Counted from the stretch's first letter, positions 1 through 9,420 are shown. The stretch is DNA of 64,000 bases from Spirochaetota bacterium (GCA_025457915.1 JALOTL010000001.1:124001-188000); one strand, 5' to 3'. The notes: generated by a model not told the origin, from the letters alone. Program-made: numbers and translations.

Positions 1-542
1 AAGGCCAGAGTGAGCCTTTCCGGAAAAATGCTGATGCAGTCGTAATAAACCGCTGCGCCGCTGAGGTTCTCTCTCTTGACGTTCGGCTCGACGCTCATCA
101 CCTTTTTCGCGGATATGGAACTGTGCAGGGGTATTTTCTTGCTTTTATCCCATGTGAATTTTTTATCATAAGACAGGATATCATAAAGGATCATCCCCAT
201 CTTGATGATCCACTTATTGTTCTTCAGGTTTTTCCTGTTCGTAACTACCATGTTGGCTATCGGGTAAACGAAATTAGGGGCGATATTTTCAAGCGTCTTG
301 CGCTCCCTGAGTGATTCCCTTACAAGACCAAGCTCCAGGTTCACAAGGTATCTCAGCCCGCCATGTATCAGTTTGGACGTTGCGGACGATGTCGCGCCTC
401 CGAAATCAGATTTTTCCACCAGCGCCACGCTGAAACCCCTGCTCGCGGCATCATATGCCACAGCGGCGCCCGTGATCCCGCCACCGATTATCAACACATC
501 AAACTCGCCCTCGATCTTCTTTTCAATAAATCTTTCCATCAT
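1..542 (-). CDS. glpD: Glycerol-3-phosphate dehydrogenase, FAD-dependent (N-terminal part)
   Basis: Oxidises sn-glycerol 3-phosphate to dihydroxyacetone phosphate at the inner membrane and passes electrons to quinone. The gene runs off the left edge, so only about 180 N-terminal residues are visible. A dinucleotide-binding motif GGGITGAAVAYDAASRG lies near residues 19-35, followed by the family signature TSSATSKLIHGGLRYL. Two adjacent ATG codons (542 and 539) follow an AAGGA ribosome site; the choice changes one residue. The visible part shows no frameshift. A plausible sigma70-type promoter lies about 75 bases upstream. No other glycerol genes are in view. Confidence 0.93.
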   Translation of the reverse strand, partial: MMERFIEKKIEGEFDVLIIGGGITGAAVAYDAASRGFSVALVEKSDFGGATSSATSKLIHGGLRYLVNLELGLVRESLRERKTLENIAPNFVYPIANMVVTNRKNLKNNKWIIKMGMILYDILSYDKKFTWDKSKKIPLHSSISAKKVMSVEPNVKRENLSGAAVYYDCISIFPERLTLA

Positions 543-617
543 AGGTCCTTTTTGTCCGCAGCATTCAATATTAAAATTACAAACAGGTAAATACCAGAGA
601 TGTCCGGTTTCTGCAAC

Positions 618-647
618 TAGATAAATTGCCTGTACCGTTTTTTTCAA
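618..647 (-). promoter_or_regulatory. Candidate sigma70-type promoter for glpD
   Basis: On the minus strand TTGAAA (647-642) is followed after 18 bases by TATCTA (623-618), about 75 bases before the glpD start. It is the best -35/-10 pair in that leader, judged by eye only. Confidence 0.4.
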
Positions 648-782
648 TAGTTTTTCAGGATTTGGATAATCAAATGCATGCTGAAATTTCGGAGTGAATC
701 CGATTGCGTGCGGCCGGGATCCCGGCGTGGAAAGATTAATAAAAACAGGAAGTCGCAGGTGAAAGAGGCATGTACTGCCGTT

Positions 783-1133
783 CTATCTCCTGTACCTGAT
801 CACGATTCCCTTAACATGCAGAACCTCGATCATGCCAACAACCCAGTAATCTTTTTTTATCGAGTATTTAACATTTATGAGATTGTCGCCGCCCTTGTCG
901 CTTATGGCTTCGTCAATAGCCTTGTCAAAACTGGTTATCGGCGTGACCGGAAACAGGCCGATCAGCCTGAAGCTGCTGCTCTGCCCTTCCGCCGGTCCGA
1001 GCACCTCGTAATCATCGCTCTCCATGACCCTGGCGTTCGGTTCAAGCCCCCTGTAATGCTCTCCGAAGCTGATACAACCCGACAGGCAGACCGTGAAAAA
1101 CAAAGCCGCTGTTATGATTGTTTTCCCTGTCAT
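783..1133 (-). CDS. Small lipoprotein, second gene of a lipoprotein pair
   Basis: A 116-residue protein with a lipoprotein signal peptide ending in the lipobox LSGC (Cys at about residue 20), so it is probably anchored in an envelope membrane. The mature part has a short D-x-A-I-D-E-A-I segment near its middle and a strand-rich end. The same D-x-A-I-x-E-A pattern occurs in the gene just upstream, which suggests the two are distant paralogues of TRL-like type. Its ATG overlaps the stop of the upstream gene (ATGA), so translation is probably coupled. The molecular function is unknown. Confidence 0.75.
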   Translation of the reverse strand: MTGKTIITAALFFTVCLSGCISFGEHYRGLEPNARVMESDDYEVLGPAEGQSSSFRLIGLFPVTPITSFDKAIDEAISDKGGDNLINVKYSIKKDYWVVGMIEVLHVKGIVIRYRR

Positions 1134-1507
1134 TTTTTCTTTTCCTTCTCTTTTTCTTTCACTTCCGCAAGTATGACAGCCTCTCCCTCAACGGTAACGG
1201 AGTTTATGGTGAAAAGAATGAACCATTTTGTCGTTTCATAGCACTTCACATTGATAAGCGCGGTGCTTCCCTCCTTGTTCTTAAGCGCCTCTTTTATTGC
1301 CTCATCAATATCCGGCTTGTCTATCATGACAAGCCCGAGAATGACGGTAGCGCTGCTGCTCCCGGAGGTTTTACCCAGGTTCTCTGTGATTTTTTTACCT
1401 GCTATGGGCGTATTGGAGGACGTCATGCAGACAGGTGCCGTTATGCATGAAGTAAGCAACGCTGCCGCTAATATTGCCGGGATTATCGCGATTCTGATTT
1501 TTTTCAT
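1130..1507 (-). CDS. TRL-like small lipoprotein
   Basis: About 125 residues, with signal peptide and lipobox LTSC. The segment with GKTSGSSSATVILGLV followed by D-x-D-E-A-I-K-E-A-L resembles the TRL-like lipoprotein family, in which a G-rich stretch precedes an alanine-rich helix; family membership is from memory. The C-terminus is a Lys/Glu run. A TTG and an ATG lie just upstream, but the ATG at 1507 has the ribosome site AAGGAG six bases before it and is preferred. It lies 18 bases after the TonB receptor gene and overlaps the next lipoprotein gene, so the three form an operon. Confidence 0.72.
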   Translation of the reverse strand: MKKIRIAIIPAILAAALLTSCITAPVCMTSSNTPIAGKKITENLGKTSGSSSATVILGLVMIDKPDIDEAIKEALKNKEGSTALINVKCYETTKWFILFTINSVTVEGEAVILAEVKEKEKEKKK

Positions 1508-1525
1508 CATCAACTCCTTGTATGA

Positions 1526-4132
1526 TTAAAATTTAACTTCAACACCGAAATTCGGAAATATCGCAAGGGTGTTCTTCGATCGCTTGATCGAAGGATTGCG
1601 CCCTGGGACAAATGGAGCGTAGGATTTCCAGTTCTGACGATATCGCCTGTAGTTCAGCGCATTGATTATTTCGACATACCAGGTCAGGTAGCCCCAGCTG
1701 TAGTTCGTCTTTCTGCTGTACCTCAGGTCGAGCCTGTGGTACAGCGGAAGCTGTTTTGAATTGGGTTTGCCGTATACGGGCGTGAACCTCGGATAATTCC
1801 CGGTAGAATACTGGTTCCACCAGTCCACGGGGCTGTAGAAAACTATCGGCGTGTAAGGCTGCGGAGTGTATAGCATGAATTTTGCCGTGATGGTATGGGC
1901 TTCAATCTGGTAGCCCGCAATCAACTTGAAGCAGTGGTTCATGCTGAAATCGTAATTGTGCCAGGCCCTTCCCCACACATCGCCGATCTGGTTTTCATAC
2001 GGATTGGCTGTCTTGTTTACGGGATCGTAAACGTATCCCGGATTATTCTGCTGGTATATGATGTCGTATATTGAAATGGGCTTGAATGGCGGGAGCCCGG
2101 ATTTGAATTTGGACTGATTATAAGTATAGCTCGCCCAGCCGAAAAAACCGTTCTCGTCTTCTTTTTTATCTATTTTCATCATGAATTCAAAGCCGTAGCT
2201 TTTCAGCTTTCCCGTATTCAAACCTTCAAGGGGTTTGCCGTCAAGTTCATAGTGGTAATACAATTCAGGCATGTCGTAAAAATTATTGTAAAACCCTTCC
2301 ACCTTGACGGTGAAGCTCTTATAAGCCTGCTCGATTCCGGCGACCCTGTGAATGGCCTTTTCGCTCTTCAGCTTTTTGCCGATTTTACAGATATTGGGGT
2401 AAAGATCGAACAGAAATGGATTCGTCTGGAAAAGATCGCTATATTTGCCGCCTGCCAGTGAAATCGTTGTCTTTGTAGGGAACTCATAGCTGATCATTCC
2501 CCTCGGGTCCCATGTCGCCTCTCCGCTCCTGTTGAGATAATCCGTCCTGCATCCCGGCACGAGTGTAAAACCCGCGTAGGATATTTTAGTTTCAAGGTAT
2601 CCCCCGGCCGTGTAGTTGATGATTTTACTGTTGAGATAAAAAGACTGCATCAGCTTCGGATCATTAATATCAATGGTCAGCCCTTTATTTCCCTGGCTTG
2701 TCATAAGGGCCAGGGATTTACCTTTTACCTTGTACAGGTACGCGGTGCCTTCGGCCCCGCCCCTGATTTCAAAATGGTTTTTCATAATTTCCCATCTGAA
2801 TCTTTCCTTGGCGCCGAATATGTCCGGTCTTGAATCCACGCTGAGTCCCTGCAGGGCCAAGTTTGTCGCCATCGGCGCGTCAAGGCTCTGCACGCTTCTT
2901 GTCAGAGAGCTGAACGCGGTAATCTTATTATAAAAACTTTCGGACGGCTGATAGATATAAGACAGGCCCTGGCTGTGGCACTGCTTGTTGTAATTGAGCC
3001 TTACGCCTAACATCAAGGGGTCCACCCCGTCCCTGAATTCCTGCTCGTAATTTCTGTCGACAAAGGTCAGGTAATCCTTTGCTCCGAACAGCAGCACTGT
3101 CAGCGAATGATGGCTGTTGAAAGCGTATTTGGCCTTTAACTGATAATCATAATAATTCGGGACTGCATCCACTCTCTGGCCAAAAGACTTCATCATGGGC
3201 ACCAGAAAAACATCCCAGTAGGCCCGTCTTCCGGAAAAAATTACATAACCTGCATTTGTGTATTTGCCGATCTCCCTTTTTGAAGGGATATCAAACACCA
3301 CCGATCCGTTGCCGTCCTTTAGAATGGGGGTCTGCATCAATAAAGATGCCGATAAAAGCGATATGTCCGTATAACCGCTGAATTCTTTCACATTGTCCGT
3401 AGTATTGATATTGACTACGGCGGATGTTGCGGACCCGAACTGTGCCGGGAAGGCGGATGAATAAACATCAACCTCGCTGATAAGGTTGCTGTTGACAATT
3501 GAATGAAGCCCGCCGAAATGAAGCGGGCTGTAGACCGGTATCTCATCTATTGAATAATAAACCCCGAGAAAATCGCCGCCGCGGATTACAAGCGGGCCGA
3601 AAAGGTCTCCGCCCATTCTCATGATTCCCGGCAGTGAAGTCAGCGCGCTTACCGAATCGTTGAAGGACGCAGGGACCTCTTTTATCTCCTTTTTATCCAT
3701 GGTAATCCTTGATACTTTCTGCAGATCCCTGTTCCCGATAACGGTAACCTCCCCCTTTCTGGATAACACCGGGTTGAGGCTGAAATCACGATTAAGATTC
3801 TTGTTGATGGTGAGGGTGGTTTTGAGGGTCTTCATGTCCTCGGATTGAATTATCACGGTATAATCTCCGGCTTCCGGAATGTTTATCCTGTAATAACCGC
3901 CGGCGTCCGTCTTGGTTCTTTTTCCGGCCTCAAGAACGTTGACCGTGGCAAAATCAAGAGCTTTTTTTGTCGCGCTGTTGTATATCCTTCCCTCGAGAAT
4001 GTATCCCTTTTTTTGCGCAAATGAAGGCGTCCCCGTTACAAACACGAGCATTGCGGCAAGAAACATCATAACACAGCCGTATACTGGTGCAATTTTTATA
4101 AAATTTTGCCTTTCGGCATAAACAACTCTCAT
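1526..4132 (-). CDS. TonB-dependent outer-membrane receptor with carboxypeptidase-regulatory-like N-domain
   Basis: An 868-residue outer-membrane beta-barrel of the ligand-gated porin type, which imports a scarce ligand using TonB energy. After a signal peptide (cleavage probably after about residue 39, ...PSFAQ) come a CarboxypepD_reg-like beta domain (about 43-120, motif TDAGGYY), a plug domain (about 150-250, including LTSLPGI, IRGGDF and YSSAFPAQFG), and a long barrel ending in phenylalanine, the usual assembly signal. The annotated ATG lacks a clear ribosome site and the leader is long, so the exact start is uncertain. The upstream neighbour is a flavin-binding lipoprotein and the downstream neighbours are small lipoproteins. 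No siderophore or vitamin genes are near, so the ligand is unknown. Confidence 0.9.
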   Translation of the reverse strand: MRVVYAERQNFIKIAPVYGCVMMFLAAMLVFVTGTPSFAQKKGYILEGRIYNSATKKALDFATVNVLEAGKRTKTDAGGYYRINIPEAGDYTVIIQSEDMKTLKTTLTINKNLNRDFSLNPVLSRKGEVTVIGNRDLQKVSRITMDKKEIKEVPASFNDSVSALTSLPGIMRMGGDLFGPLVIRGGDFLGVYYSIDEIPVYSPLHFGGLHSIVNSNLISEVDVYSSAFPAQFGSATSAVVNINTTDNVKEFSGYTDISLLSASLLMQTPILKDGNGSVVFDIPSKREIGKYTNAGYVIFSGRRAYWDVFLVPMMKSFGQRVDAVPNYYDYQLKAKYAFNSHHSLTVLLFGAKDYLTFVDRNYEQEFRDGVDPLMLGVRLNYNKQCHSQGLSYIYQPSESFYNKITAFSSLTRSVQSLDAPMATNLALQGLSVDSRPDIFGAKERFRWEIMKNHFEIRGGAEGTAYLYKVKGKSLALMTSQGNKGLTIDINDPKLMQSFYLNSKIINYTAGGYLETKISYAGFTLVPGCRTDYLNRSGEATWDPRGMISYEFPTKTTISLAGGKYSDLFQTNPFLFDLYPNICKIGKKLKSEKAIHRVAGIEQAYKSFTVKVEGFYNNFYDMPELYYHYELDGKPLEGLNTGKLKSYGFEFMMKIDKKEDENGFFGWASYTYNQSKFKSGLPPFKPISIYDIIYQQNNPGYVYDPVNKTANPYENQIGDVWGRAWHNYDFSMNHCFKLIAGYQIEAHTITAKFMLYTPQPYTPIVFYSPVDWWNQYSTGNYPRFTPVYGKPNSKQLPLYHRLDLRYSRKTNYSWGYLTWYVEIINALNYRRYRQNWKSYAPFVPGRNPSIKRSKNTLAIFPNFGVEVKF

Positions 4133-4279
4133 GGATTGATACCGGTTCCTTCAAGGGTCTTCCATTCGCATAGGCCATTACCGCATGCTGCCCGTACGTG
4201 ATAACAGCTTTCATGGAATTGCGTTATAAAATCAAATTCTTAAAATAGAGCTTGTTATAATCAATCTTTTTATTTACAG

Positions 4280-4666
4280 TCAGCGGTTCGCCGGACCTGC
4301 ATCCAGGGCGTTTTCAACCGCCTTCATGAGCGCCTTGCTGGTAGTGGTCGCGCCTGTCACTGCATCCACGTCGAGGGAATTGGATTTCCTGATTCTGCCG
4401 GTCACCCCCTCCGCCAGCCTTGCATATTCAGTGTCCCTGTTTTTCAATACAAGTATGTCCCTGATCACACCGCCTTTAAGGACCACTTCGACCTCGTAAG
4501 TAAAACCACCGTATGTGAAGGCGCCCCTGTATTTTCCATCGGGCTTCACCGCGGGATTTATTTTTTTGATTGGCATTTCCCTGGCCCTTTTTATCTCCTC
4601 ATAACTGGAACAGGAAAAAAACACAAGAATAAAGGCGATCGATAACAATCCCCTGAAATTTTTCAT
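4280..4666 (-). CDS. FMN-binding domain lipoprotein (probably flavinylated)
   Basis: A 128-residue lipoprotein (lipobox FFSC, Cys at about residue 19) carrying one FMN_bind domain. The C-terminal motif DAVTGATTTSKAL (about residues 100-112) matches the ApbE flavinylation site, in which a Thr of (S/T)-G-A-T carries covalent FMN. In this family such proteins pass electrons outside the cytoplasm, as in Rnf/Nqr subunits and extracellular reductases. A good ribosome site, AAAGGA, precedes the ATG. It is the first gene before the TonB receptor, 147 bases away on the same strand. No ApbE gene is in the window. Transfer of electrons to a substrate of the receptor is inference. Confidence 0.85.
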   Translation of the reverse strand: MKNFRGLLSIAFILVFFSCSSYEEIKRAREMPIKKINPAVKPDGKYRGAFTYGGFTYEVEVVLKGGVIRDILVLKNRDTEYARLAEGVTGRIRKSNSLDVDAVTGATTTSKALMKAVENALDAGPANR

Positions 4667-4870
4667 TTGTCCTTTTCTGTTGATTCTATTATACAGGATC
4701 AGTCCGGTATATTTATATTTATTGAAACAAATAAAACATTGTTTTGTGACACTTAATAATATCCTTTATTCTGATTTTTTTTTATACGACAACTGATTTT
4801 TTAAAACAAAGTTGATTTTATTTGAATATTTAATTATTTCTTATTCCGCATTTCAATGTCTGGAGGAAGT

Positions 4871-6115
4871 ATGAAATATCTCATTATTGGATCAGGCGGC
4901 AGGGAACACTGCATAGCATGGAGGCTCATTTCTGACGGCAGCGCGGATGAAGTTTTTGTCGCCCCGGGAAACGGCGGCATAGACCGGCGGTACCGCGCAG
5001 ATATACAGCCGAACGAATTCAAAAAAATAGAAGCATTCTGCAGGGAAAAAGGCATGGACATGGTTATAGTCGGACCTGAAGCCCCCCTGGTCGGAGGTCT
5101 TGTCGACCACCTTGAGGCGTCCGGGATAAAGGCCTTCGGACCATCAGGTAAAGCAGCCATGCTAGAAGGCAGCAAGCTGTTCGCTAAATCAATAATGAAA
5201 AAATACGGGGTCCCTACGGCAAACCACTGGGATTTTACCGGCAGAATAAAAGTCCTGGAATTCATCGAAACCGTTTCCTCATATCCTATAGTGATCAAGC
5301 TTGACGGCCTGGCCGCGGGAAAGGGCGTTGCGGTTCCGTCTGACAAAAATGAAGCGGTTGAATTCATCCGGTCAAACGTAAAGGACGATTCCCGTGTGTT
5401 CATAGAAGAATACCTTGAAGGCGAGGAAGTCTCGGTCCTCGGAATTTCGGACGGAGAAACCGTCATACCCCTCATAGCCGCGCAGGATCATAAAAGGATA
5501 TTTGACGGGGATGCGGGCCCGAACACAGGCGGCATGGGCGCTTACTCTCCGGCGCCGGTATTAACCGGGGCATTAATGGAAAAGGTGAAAAGGGAGGTAC
5601 TTGTCCCAACGATAAACGGAATGAAAAAAGAGGGCGCGCGATTCAGGGGAATTCTTTACGCGGGCCTCATGATCAGGGACGGCAAAATCAATGTTCTTGA
5701 ATTCAACGCGCGTTTCGGCGATCCGGAAACCCAGGTAATACTTCCCCTTCTTGAAGGAAAACTCGGGGATCTCTTCCGGGCCTCCGTTGACGGCAACCTG
5801 TCAAAGACGGATATCTCATTTAAAAATTCCCACGCGATAACAGTGGTTATGGCCTCGCGGGGATATCCCGGGAGCTATGAAAAGGGAAAGGAGATAACCG
5901 GGCTTGATCAGGTCGCCGGGGACATTACTGTTTTCCACGCTGGAACTGAAAACACGGACGGCAAAATAATCACGTCAGGCGGCAGGGTCCTTAATGTTAC
6001 GGCCGTCGGAAACAGCCTGAAATCGGCAAGGGACAGGGTATATTCAGAAATTGAAAAGATAAAATTTGACGGAGCTTATTTCAGAAAAGACATAGCCTAC
6101 AGGGCCCTGAAATAA
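4871..6115 (+). CDS. purD: Phosphoribosylamine-glycine ligase
   Basis: Joins phosphoribosylamine and glycine using ATP to give GAR, the second step of purine synthesis. The protein has the GSGGREH start motif, an ATP-grasp core (KLDGLAAGKGV near residues 138-148) and the metal/ATP signature LEFNARFGDPETQ (about 276-288). An in-frame ATG lies 15 bases upstream, but GGAGG sits four bases before the ATG at 4871, which also gives the usual N-terminus MKYLIIGSGG. The resulting 414 residues are normal for PurD. It is a single plus-strand gene flanked by minus-strand genes. purN and purA are elsewhere in the window. Confidence 0.96.
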   Translation: MKYLIIGSGGREHCIAWRLISDGSADEVFVAPGNGGIDRRYRADIQPNEFKKIEAFCREKGMDMVIVGPEAPLVGGLVDHLEASGIKAFGPSGKAAMLEGSKLFAKSIMKKYGVPTANHWDFTGRIKVLEFIETVSSYPIVIKLDGLAAGKGVAVPSDKNEAVEFIRSNVKDDSRVFIEEYLEGEEVSVLGISDGETVIPLIAAQDHKRIFDGDAGPNTGGMGAYSPAPVLTGALMEKVKREVLVPTINGMKKEGARFRGILYAGLMIRDGKINVLEFNARFGDPETQVILPLLEGKLGDLFRASVDGNLSKTDISFKNSHAITVVMASRGYPGSYEKGKEITGLDQVAGDITVFHAGTENTDGKIITSGGRVLNVTAVGNSLKSARDRVYSEIEKIKFDGAYFRKDIAYRALK

Positions 6116-6164
6116 ATAATTTCATCATGGGTTGTTCATTTTTCAAAAATTTGGAAGGAATGCA

Positions 6165-7979
6165 TCACCTGGTTTTTTCGATCGCCGAAATCACGTCCGC
6201 TTCAGAATAAATGTCCCTCAGGCAGACAGGATTGGCAAACGAACCGCCGGAAGGGAAAATCGCAAGGAAAGGAATTGATTTTGACCCGAGCTTCGCGAGC
6301 AGCACCTCGGCCTGCGGATTTTTTTTCGTGAGATCCGCCACAATGAAATCGATATTTTTTTTGTTCATTGCTTCCGATACATTCTTTGTAAACAGAGCGG
6401 TTTTTTCCACATACCTGCAGTTGGGGCACCAGTCGGCGGTAAAATCAACTACCGTAATCCTTCCCGTTTCCCTGTTGGCGAGCAATCTATCCGCGGAAAA
6501 CAAATTTTTTTTGAACTCCTGCCTGGATTCCACATAAAGATAATTGAAAGACAGATAATAACCGCCGATTATCAAAAGAACAAGAACCGATGAAGAAATA
6601 ATCCTCTTCAGCGCAGTCTGATCTATTGCGCCGAATATCCCGTACTGCCACAGGCCCGCTGCAAAAATCCCCAAAAAAGTCATGGTCGGCAGAATGTAAG
6701 CCGTTTCAAGTATGCCGATAAGATATATGGCAGTAAAAATCAGCAGGAAGCCCATTACCCTCTCAAGATTTTTCATCCAGTTCCCCGGCCTGGGGATGAA
6801 CCTGATCAGCCTTTTATCTGCACTCAGTATTATATAGGGAATCGCCATCCCGACACCTATGCTTATGAATACCGTAAATATTACGGCAGGCGGCCGTGAG
6901 AGCGTCCATGCCAGGGTGCCTCCGAGAAACGGGCCGCTGCAGGGAGTCGCGAGAAGCGTCGCCAGCAACCCCTTAAAGTATGAATCAAGGTACGGGTTCT
7001 CAGATTCCAGGCCGTGCCTCCCCAGGAATGAAGGCACGTTGACAATGAATAGATCAAACATCGACATCGCGAGGGCGAATACAAGCGCTATCATGGCTAT
7101 AAGAAATCCCGTTCTCTGAAAAAGACCGCCCCATGAATATCCGAAATAAGCCGCCAGCACCGCAAGAGTGAAAAAACTCGTCATGATCCCGGCGGAAAAT
7201 AAAATCCCCATTTTGAAGGAATCGCTTCTGTTTTTTTCGGCCTGCTTTACGAATCCCATGACCTTGAGACTGACCACCGGCAGAACGCAGGGCATGAAAT
7301 TAAGTATAAATCCGGCCAAAAACCCGAAAATTATGGCTTGCGCCAGCCCGGTGACCTGGCCCTCCATGTAGACCGGCTGAAATTCTATGGCCTCTAAACC
7401 GTCCCTGTTGCCCTGGTCAACGGGCGTTTTAATGATTGCCACAGGTTCTGAAGGTTTAGAATCATTAAATTTATCAAGAACAGAAGCATCCACGGAAGCA
7501 GTTCCTCCGGATCGCACCACTCTCACCGGATAGGAAAATTCCTGAAATTTCGGAACGCAGGTACCGGTCATGCAAAGAAGACTATCCAGCGAAAGTTTGA
7601 GGATATATTCGCCGGGAGCCGTATCTTTTTTAGCTGAAAAAGGAAGGAACATATAAGTTTCATGTTCATATATCCAGACGAAATCCTTATCACCCGAGGC
7701 GGTATATTTTTTTGCCGGAAGGTACTGCGGCTCCCTGAAATAAAACCTGTCATCCCTTGAGTAGGATAAAACAGTCGGTTTGCCCGTTCCCGGACCTTTC
7801 GGGTTTCCGTATATATGCTGTCCGGATGGAATCTCAATCTTCAACGCAAGTATATATTCCCTGCCCGGTACAATTTCAAGATTTCCCGGTACGGGCACGG
7901 CCCTGAACTCGTCATATTTCTTTCCGCAAGAGAGCAGGAGGATAATTGCGGACAGCGCAATAAATAGACTTTTATACAT
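6165..7979 (-). CDS. DsbD-like thiol:disulfide interchange protein (lipoprotein form)
   Basis: Moves reducing power from cytoplasmic thioredoxin across the membrane to extracytoplasmic thiols. Order of parts: signal peptide with lipobox LLSC; an N-terminal DsbD-alpha-like beta domain to about residue 170; eight predicted membrane helices of the CcdA/DsbD-beta core with cysteine motifs NFMPCVLP and TPCSGPF; and a C-terminal thioredoxin domain with WCPNC. A start at 7991 is possible, but the ATG at 7979 has GGTGA before it and gives a normal lipoprotein signal. A lipid anchor on DsbD is unusual compared with enterobacterial DsbD. It converges on purD. Confidence 0.9.
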   Translation of the reverse strand: MYKSLFIALSAIILLLSCGKKYDEFRAVPVPGNLEIVPGREYILALKIEIPSGQHIYGNPKGPGTGKPTVLSYSRDDRFYFREPQYLPAKKYTASGDKDFVWIYEHETYMFLPFSAKKDTAPGEYILKLSLDSLLCMTGTCVPKFQEFSYPVRVVRSGGTASVDASVLDKFNDSKPSEPVAIIKTPVDQGNRDGLEAIEFQPVYMEGQVTGLAQAIIFGFLAGFILNFMPCVLPVVSLKVMGFVKQAEKNRSDSFKMGILFSAGIMTSFFTLAVLAAYFGYSWGGLFQRTGFLIAMIALVFALAMSMFDLFIVNVPSFLGRHGLESENPYLDSYFKGLLATLLATPCSGPFLGGTLAWTLSRPPAVIFTVFISIGVGMAIPYIILSADKRLIRFIPRPGNWMKNLERVMGFLLIFTAIYLIGILETAYILPTMTFLGIFAAGLWQYGIFGAIDQTALKRIISSSVLVLLIIGGYYLSFNYLYVESRQEFKKNLFSADRLLANRETGRITVVDFTADWCPNCRYVEKTALFTKNVSEAMNKKNIDFIVADLTKKNPQAEVLLAKLGSKSIPFLAIFPSGGSFANPVCLRDIYSEADVISAIEKTR

Positions 7980-8279
7980 TTCATTCACCATGATGATAAT
8001 TTCATAATAATAATGATGCTGCTTGAAAAATGATTAATATAATTAAAAAACGCTCCCGGTTCAAACAAAAAATTCATCCGCATAATTATTTCAACAATCA
8101 ATTCACTTCGTTTATGGAAGCAACAAAAATAACTGATCATAAACGTTTTTCAAAAAATATTGATCCATCATTTAATGTTTTTTACTTACGAAACACCGGA
8201 TTGTTATTTATTTATTGACACCGGCCTCCCTGCGATCTTTCTATTATCCAAATTTAAATATTAGCGGGCTGGTGGCTTA

Positions 8280-9044
8280 ATGGGCGAATTTTTTTTCTAT
8301 GACATCATTCTGAAAGTCTTCGTTTTCGTGGCTCTGATCATATTCATATCCCTTTTCTTCATAACGGCCCCTTACGGCCGTCATACGAAATCCGGATGGG
8401 GCCCCATGATAAACAGCAGGCTGGGCTGGCTTATAATGGAATCGCCGGCTTCGCTCATGATGTTCCTTTACTTCATAATCGGCACCAGGACCACGACAGT
8501 CACCCTTGCCGCCCTATTGATCGTCTGGCAGATCCATTATCTTCACAGGTCTTTTATCTATCCATTCCAGATCAGAAGCAACACGAAAATGCCCGTGTCA
8601 ATAATGTTCTCCGCTGTTTTTTTCAATATCGTAAATACCTATATCCAGGGCCGCTGGCTTTTCAGCCTTTCCCCCGATTCGGCCTATTCTTCAGAATGGA
8701 TTTATGATCCAAGGTTCATCGCTGGCATGCTGATATTCGTGATTGGATTTTATATCAACAAAAAGGCGGATTTTATTCTAAGGCGCCTGAGAAAACCTGA
8801 TGAATCCGGATATAAAATTCCCGGCGGATGGCTGTACGAGTATATTTCCTGTCCCAATTATTTCGGGGAGATGCTGGAATGGCTGGGATGGGCAATCGCA
8901 ACCTGGTCCTTTGCAGGGCTTTTTTTCTTCATATGGACTGTCGCGAACCTCGCGCCCAGGGCCGTTTCGAACCATGCATGGTACAGGGAAAAATTTCCTG
9001 ATTATCCGTCGAAAAGAAAGGCGCTTTTGCCCTTGCTTTATTGA
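8280..9044 (+). CDS. Steroid 5-alpha-reductase-like integral membrane protein
   Basis: A 254-residue polytopic protein matching the 3-oxo-5-alpha-steroid 4-dehydrogenase family along its whole length, with the NADPH-side signature YISCPNYFGEMLEWLGWA near residues 195-212 and a C-terminal AWYREKFPDYP. In eukaryotes the family reduces the enone double bond of steroids. Bacterial members have mostly uncharacterised lipid or terpenoid substrates. The ribosome site GGTGG lies four bases before the ATG. It is monocistronic and converges with the cyclophilin-like gene. Family assignment is strong; the substrate is unknown. Confidence 0.88.
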   Translation: MGEFFFYDIILKVFVFVALIIFISLFFITAPYGRHTKSGWGPMINSRLGWLIMESPASLMMFLYFIIGTRTTTVTLAALLIVWQIHYLHRSFIYPFQIRSNTKMPVSIMFSAVFFNIVNTYIQGRWLFSLSPDSAYSSEWIYDPRFIAGMLIFVIGFYINKKADFILRRLRKPDESGYKIPGGWLYEYISCPNYFGEMLEWLGWAIATWSFAGLFFFIWTVANLAPRAVSNHAWYREKFPDYPSKRKALLPLLY

Positions 9045-9057
9045 CGCTGCGCCGGCA

Positions 9058-9396
9058 TCACGCCTTTTTTATTAAGATGGTTTCCGGGATCGCGGCCCGT
9101 GAAAGGAGTTTCCATTCCCCGTCCAGTATGTTCCCGATATGGTCCACCGGCCATGCCGGGGTCTGTCCGAAAAAAATACATACGTATCCGCCTTTTCTCG
9201 AATAGGCGATGCCCCCTGGCGGTATATCCGGTACGGGATTGTGTTCACCGAGGTCTGCCTGTATCGGTCCGTACAGCTCTTCTCCCCACCTGGTAATTTT
9301 TATCTCGCAAGGCAGTTTTTCCAGGAACCTCTTCGATACCGGACCGTCAAAAATTTCAGCCCTTAATTTCAATTCCCCGAGTTCTATTATCACCAT
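9058..9396 (-). CDS. Cyclophilin-like fold protein (TM1367/DUF369 type)
   Basis: A 112-residue protein resembling the small bacterial cyclophilin-like family exemplified by Thermotoga TM1367. Characteristic pieces are TRWGEELYGPI, PPGGIAYS, IFFGQTPA and a hydrophobic C-terminal strand. The fold resembles peptidyl-prolyl isomerase, but the family lacks the usual active-site residues and no enzyme activity is established. No signal peptide. It is separated by 24 bases from the APC permease gene upstream on the same strand and may share its message. Confidence 0.8.
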   Translation of the reverse strand: MVIIELGELKLRAEIFDGPVSKRFLEKLPCEIKITRWGEELYGPIQADLGEHNPVPDIPPGGIAYSRKGGYVCIFFGQTPAWPVDHIGNILDGEWKLLSRAAIPETILIKKA

Positions 9397-9420
9397 GAAT
9401 GCGCTCCGAAATCCTTTAAA

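Noticed and set aside
298-624. A 108-codon plus-strand frame over the glpD start
   Set aside because: It lies opposite the strong glpD reading and has no family likeness; a shadow frame.
714-725. Perfect palindrome CCGGGATCCCGG downstream of the lipoprotein pair
   Set aside because: No T run and no loop; a short isolated palindrome is not enough to call a terminator or operator.
678-1241. A 187-codon plus-strand frame over the lipoprotein pair
   Set aside because: Overlaps two coupled minus-strand genes with signal peptides and good ribosome sites; composition looks antisense.
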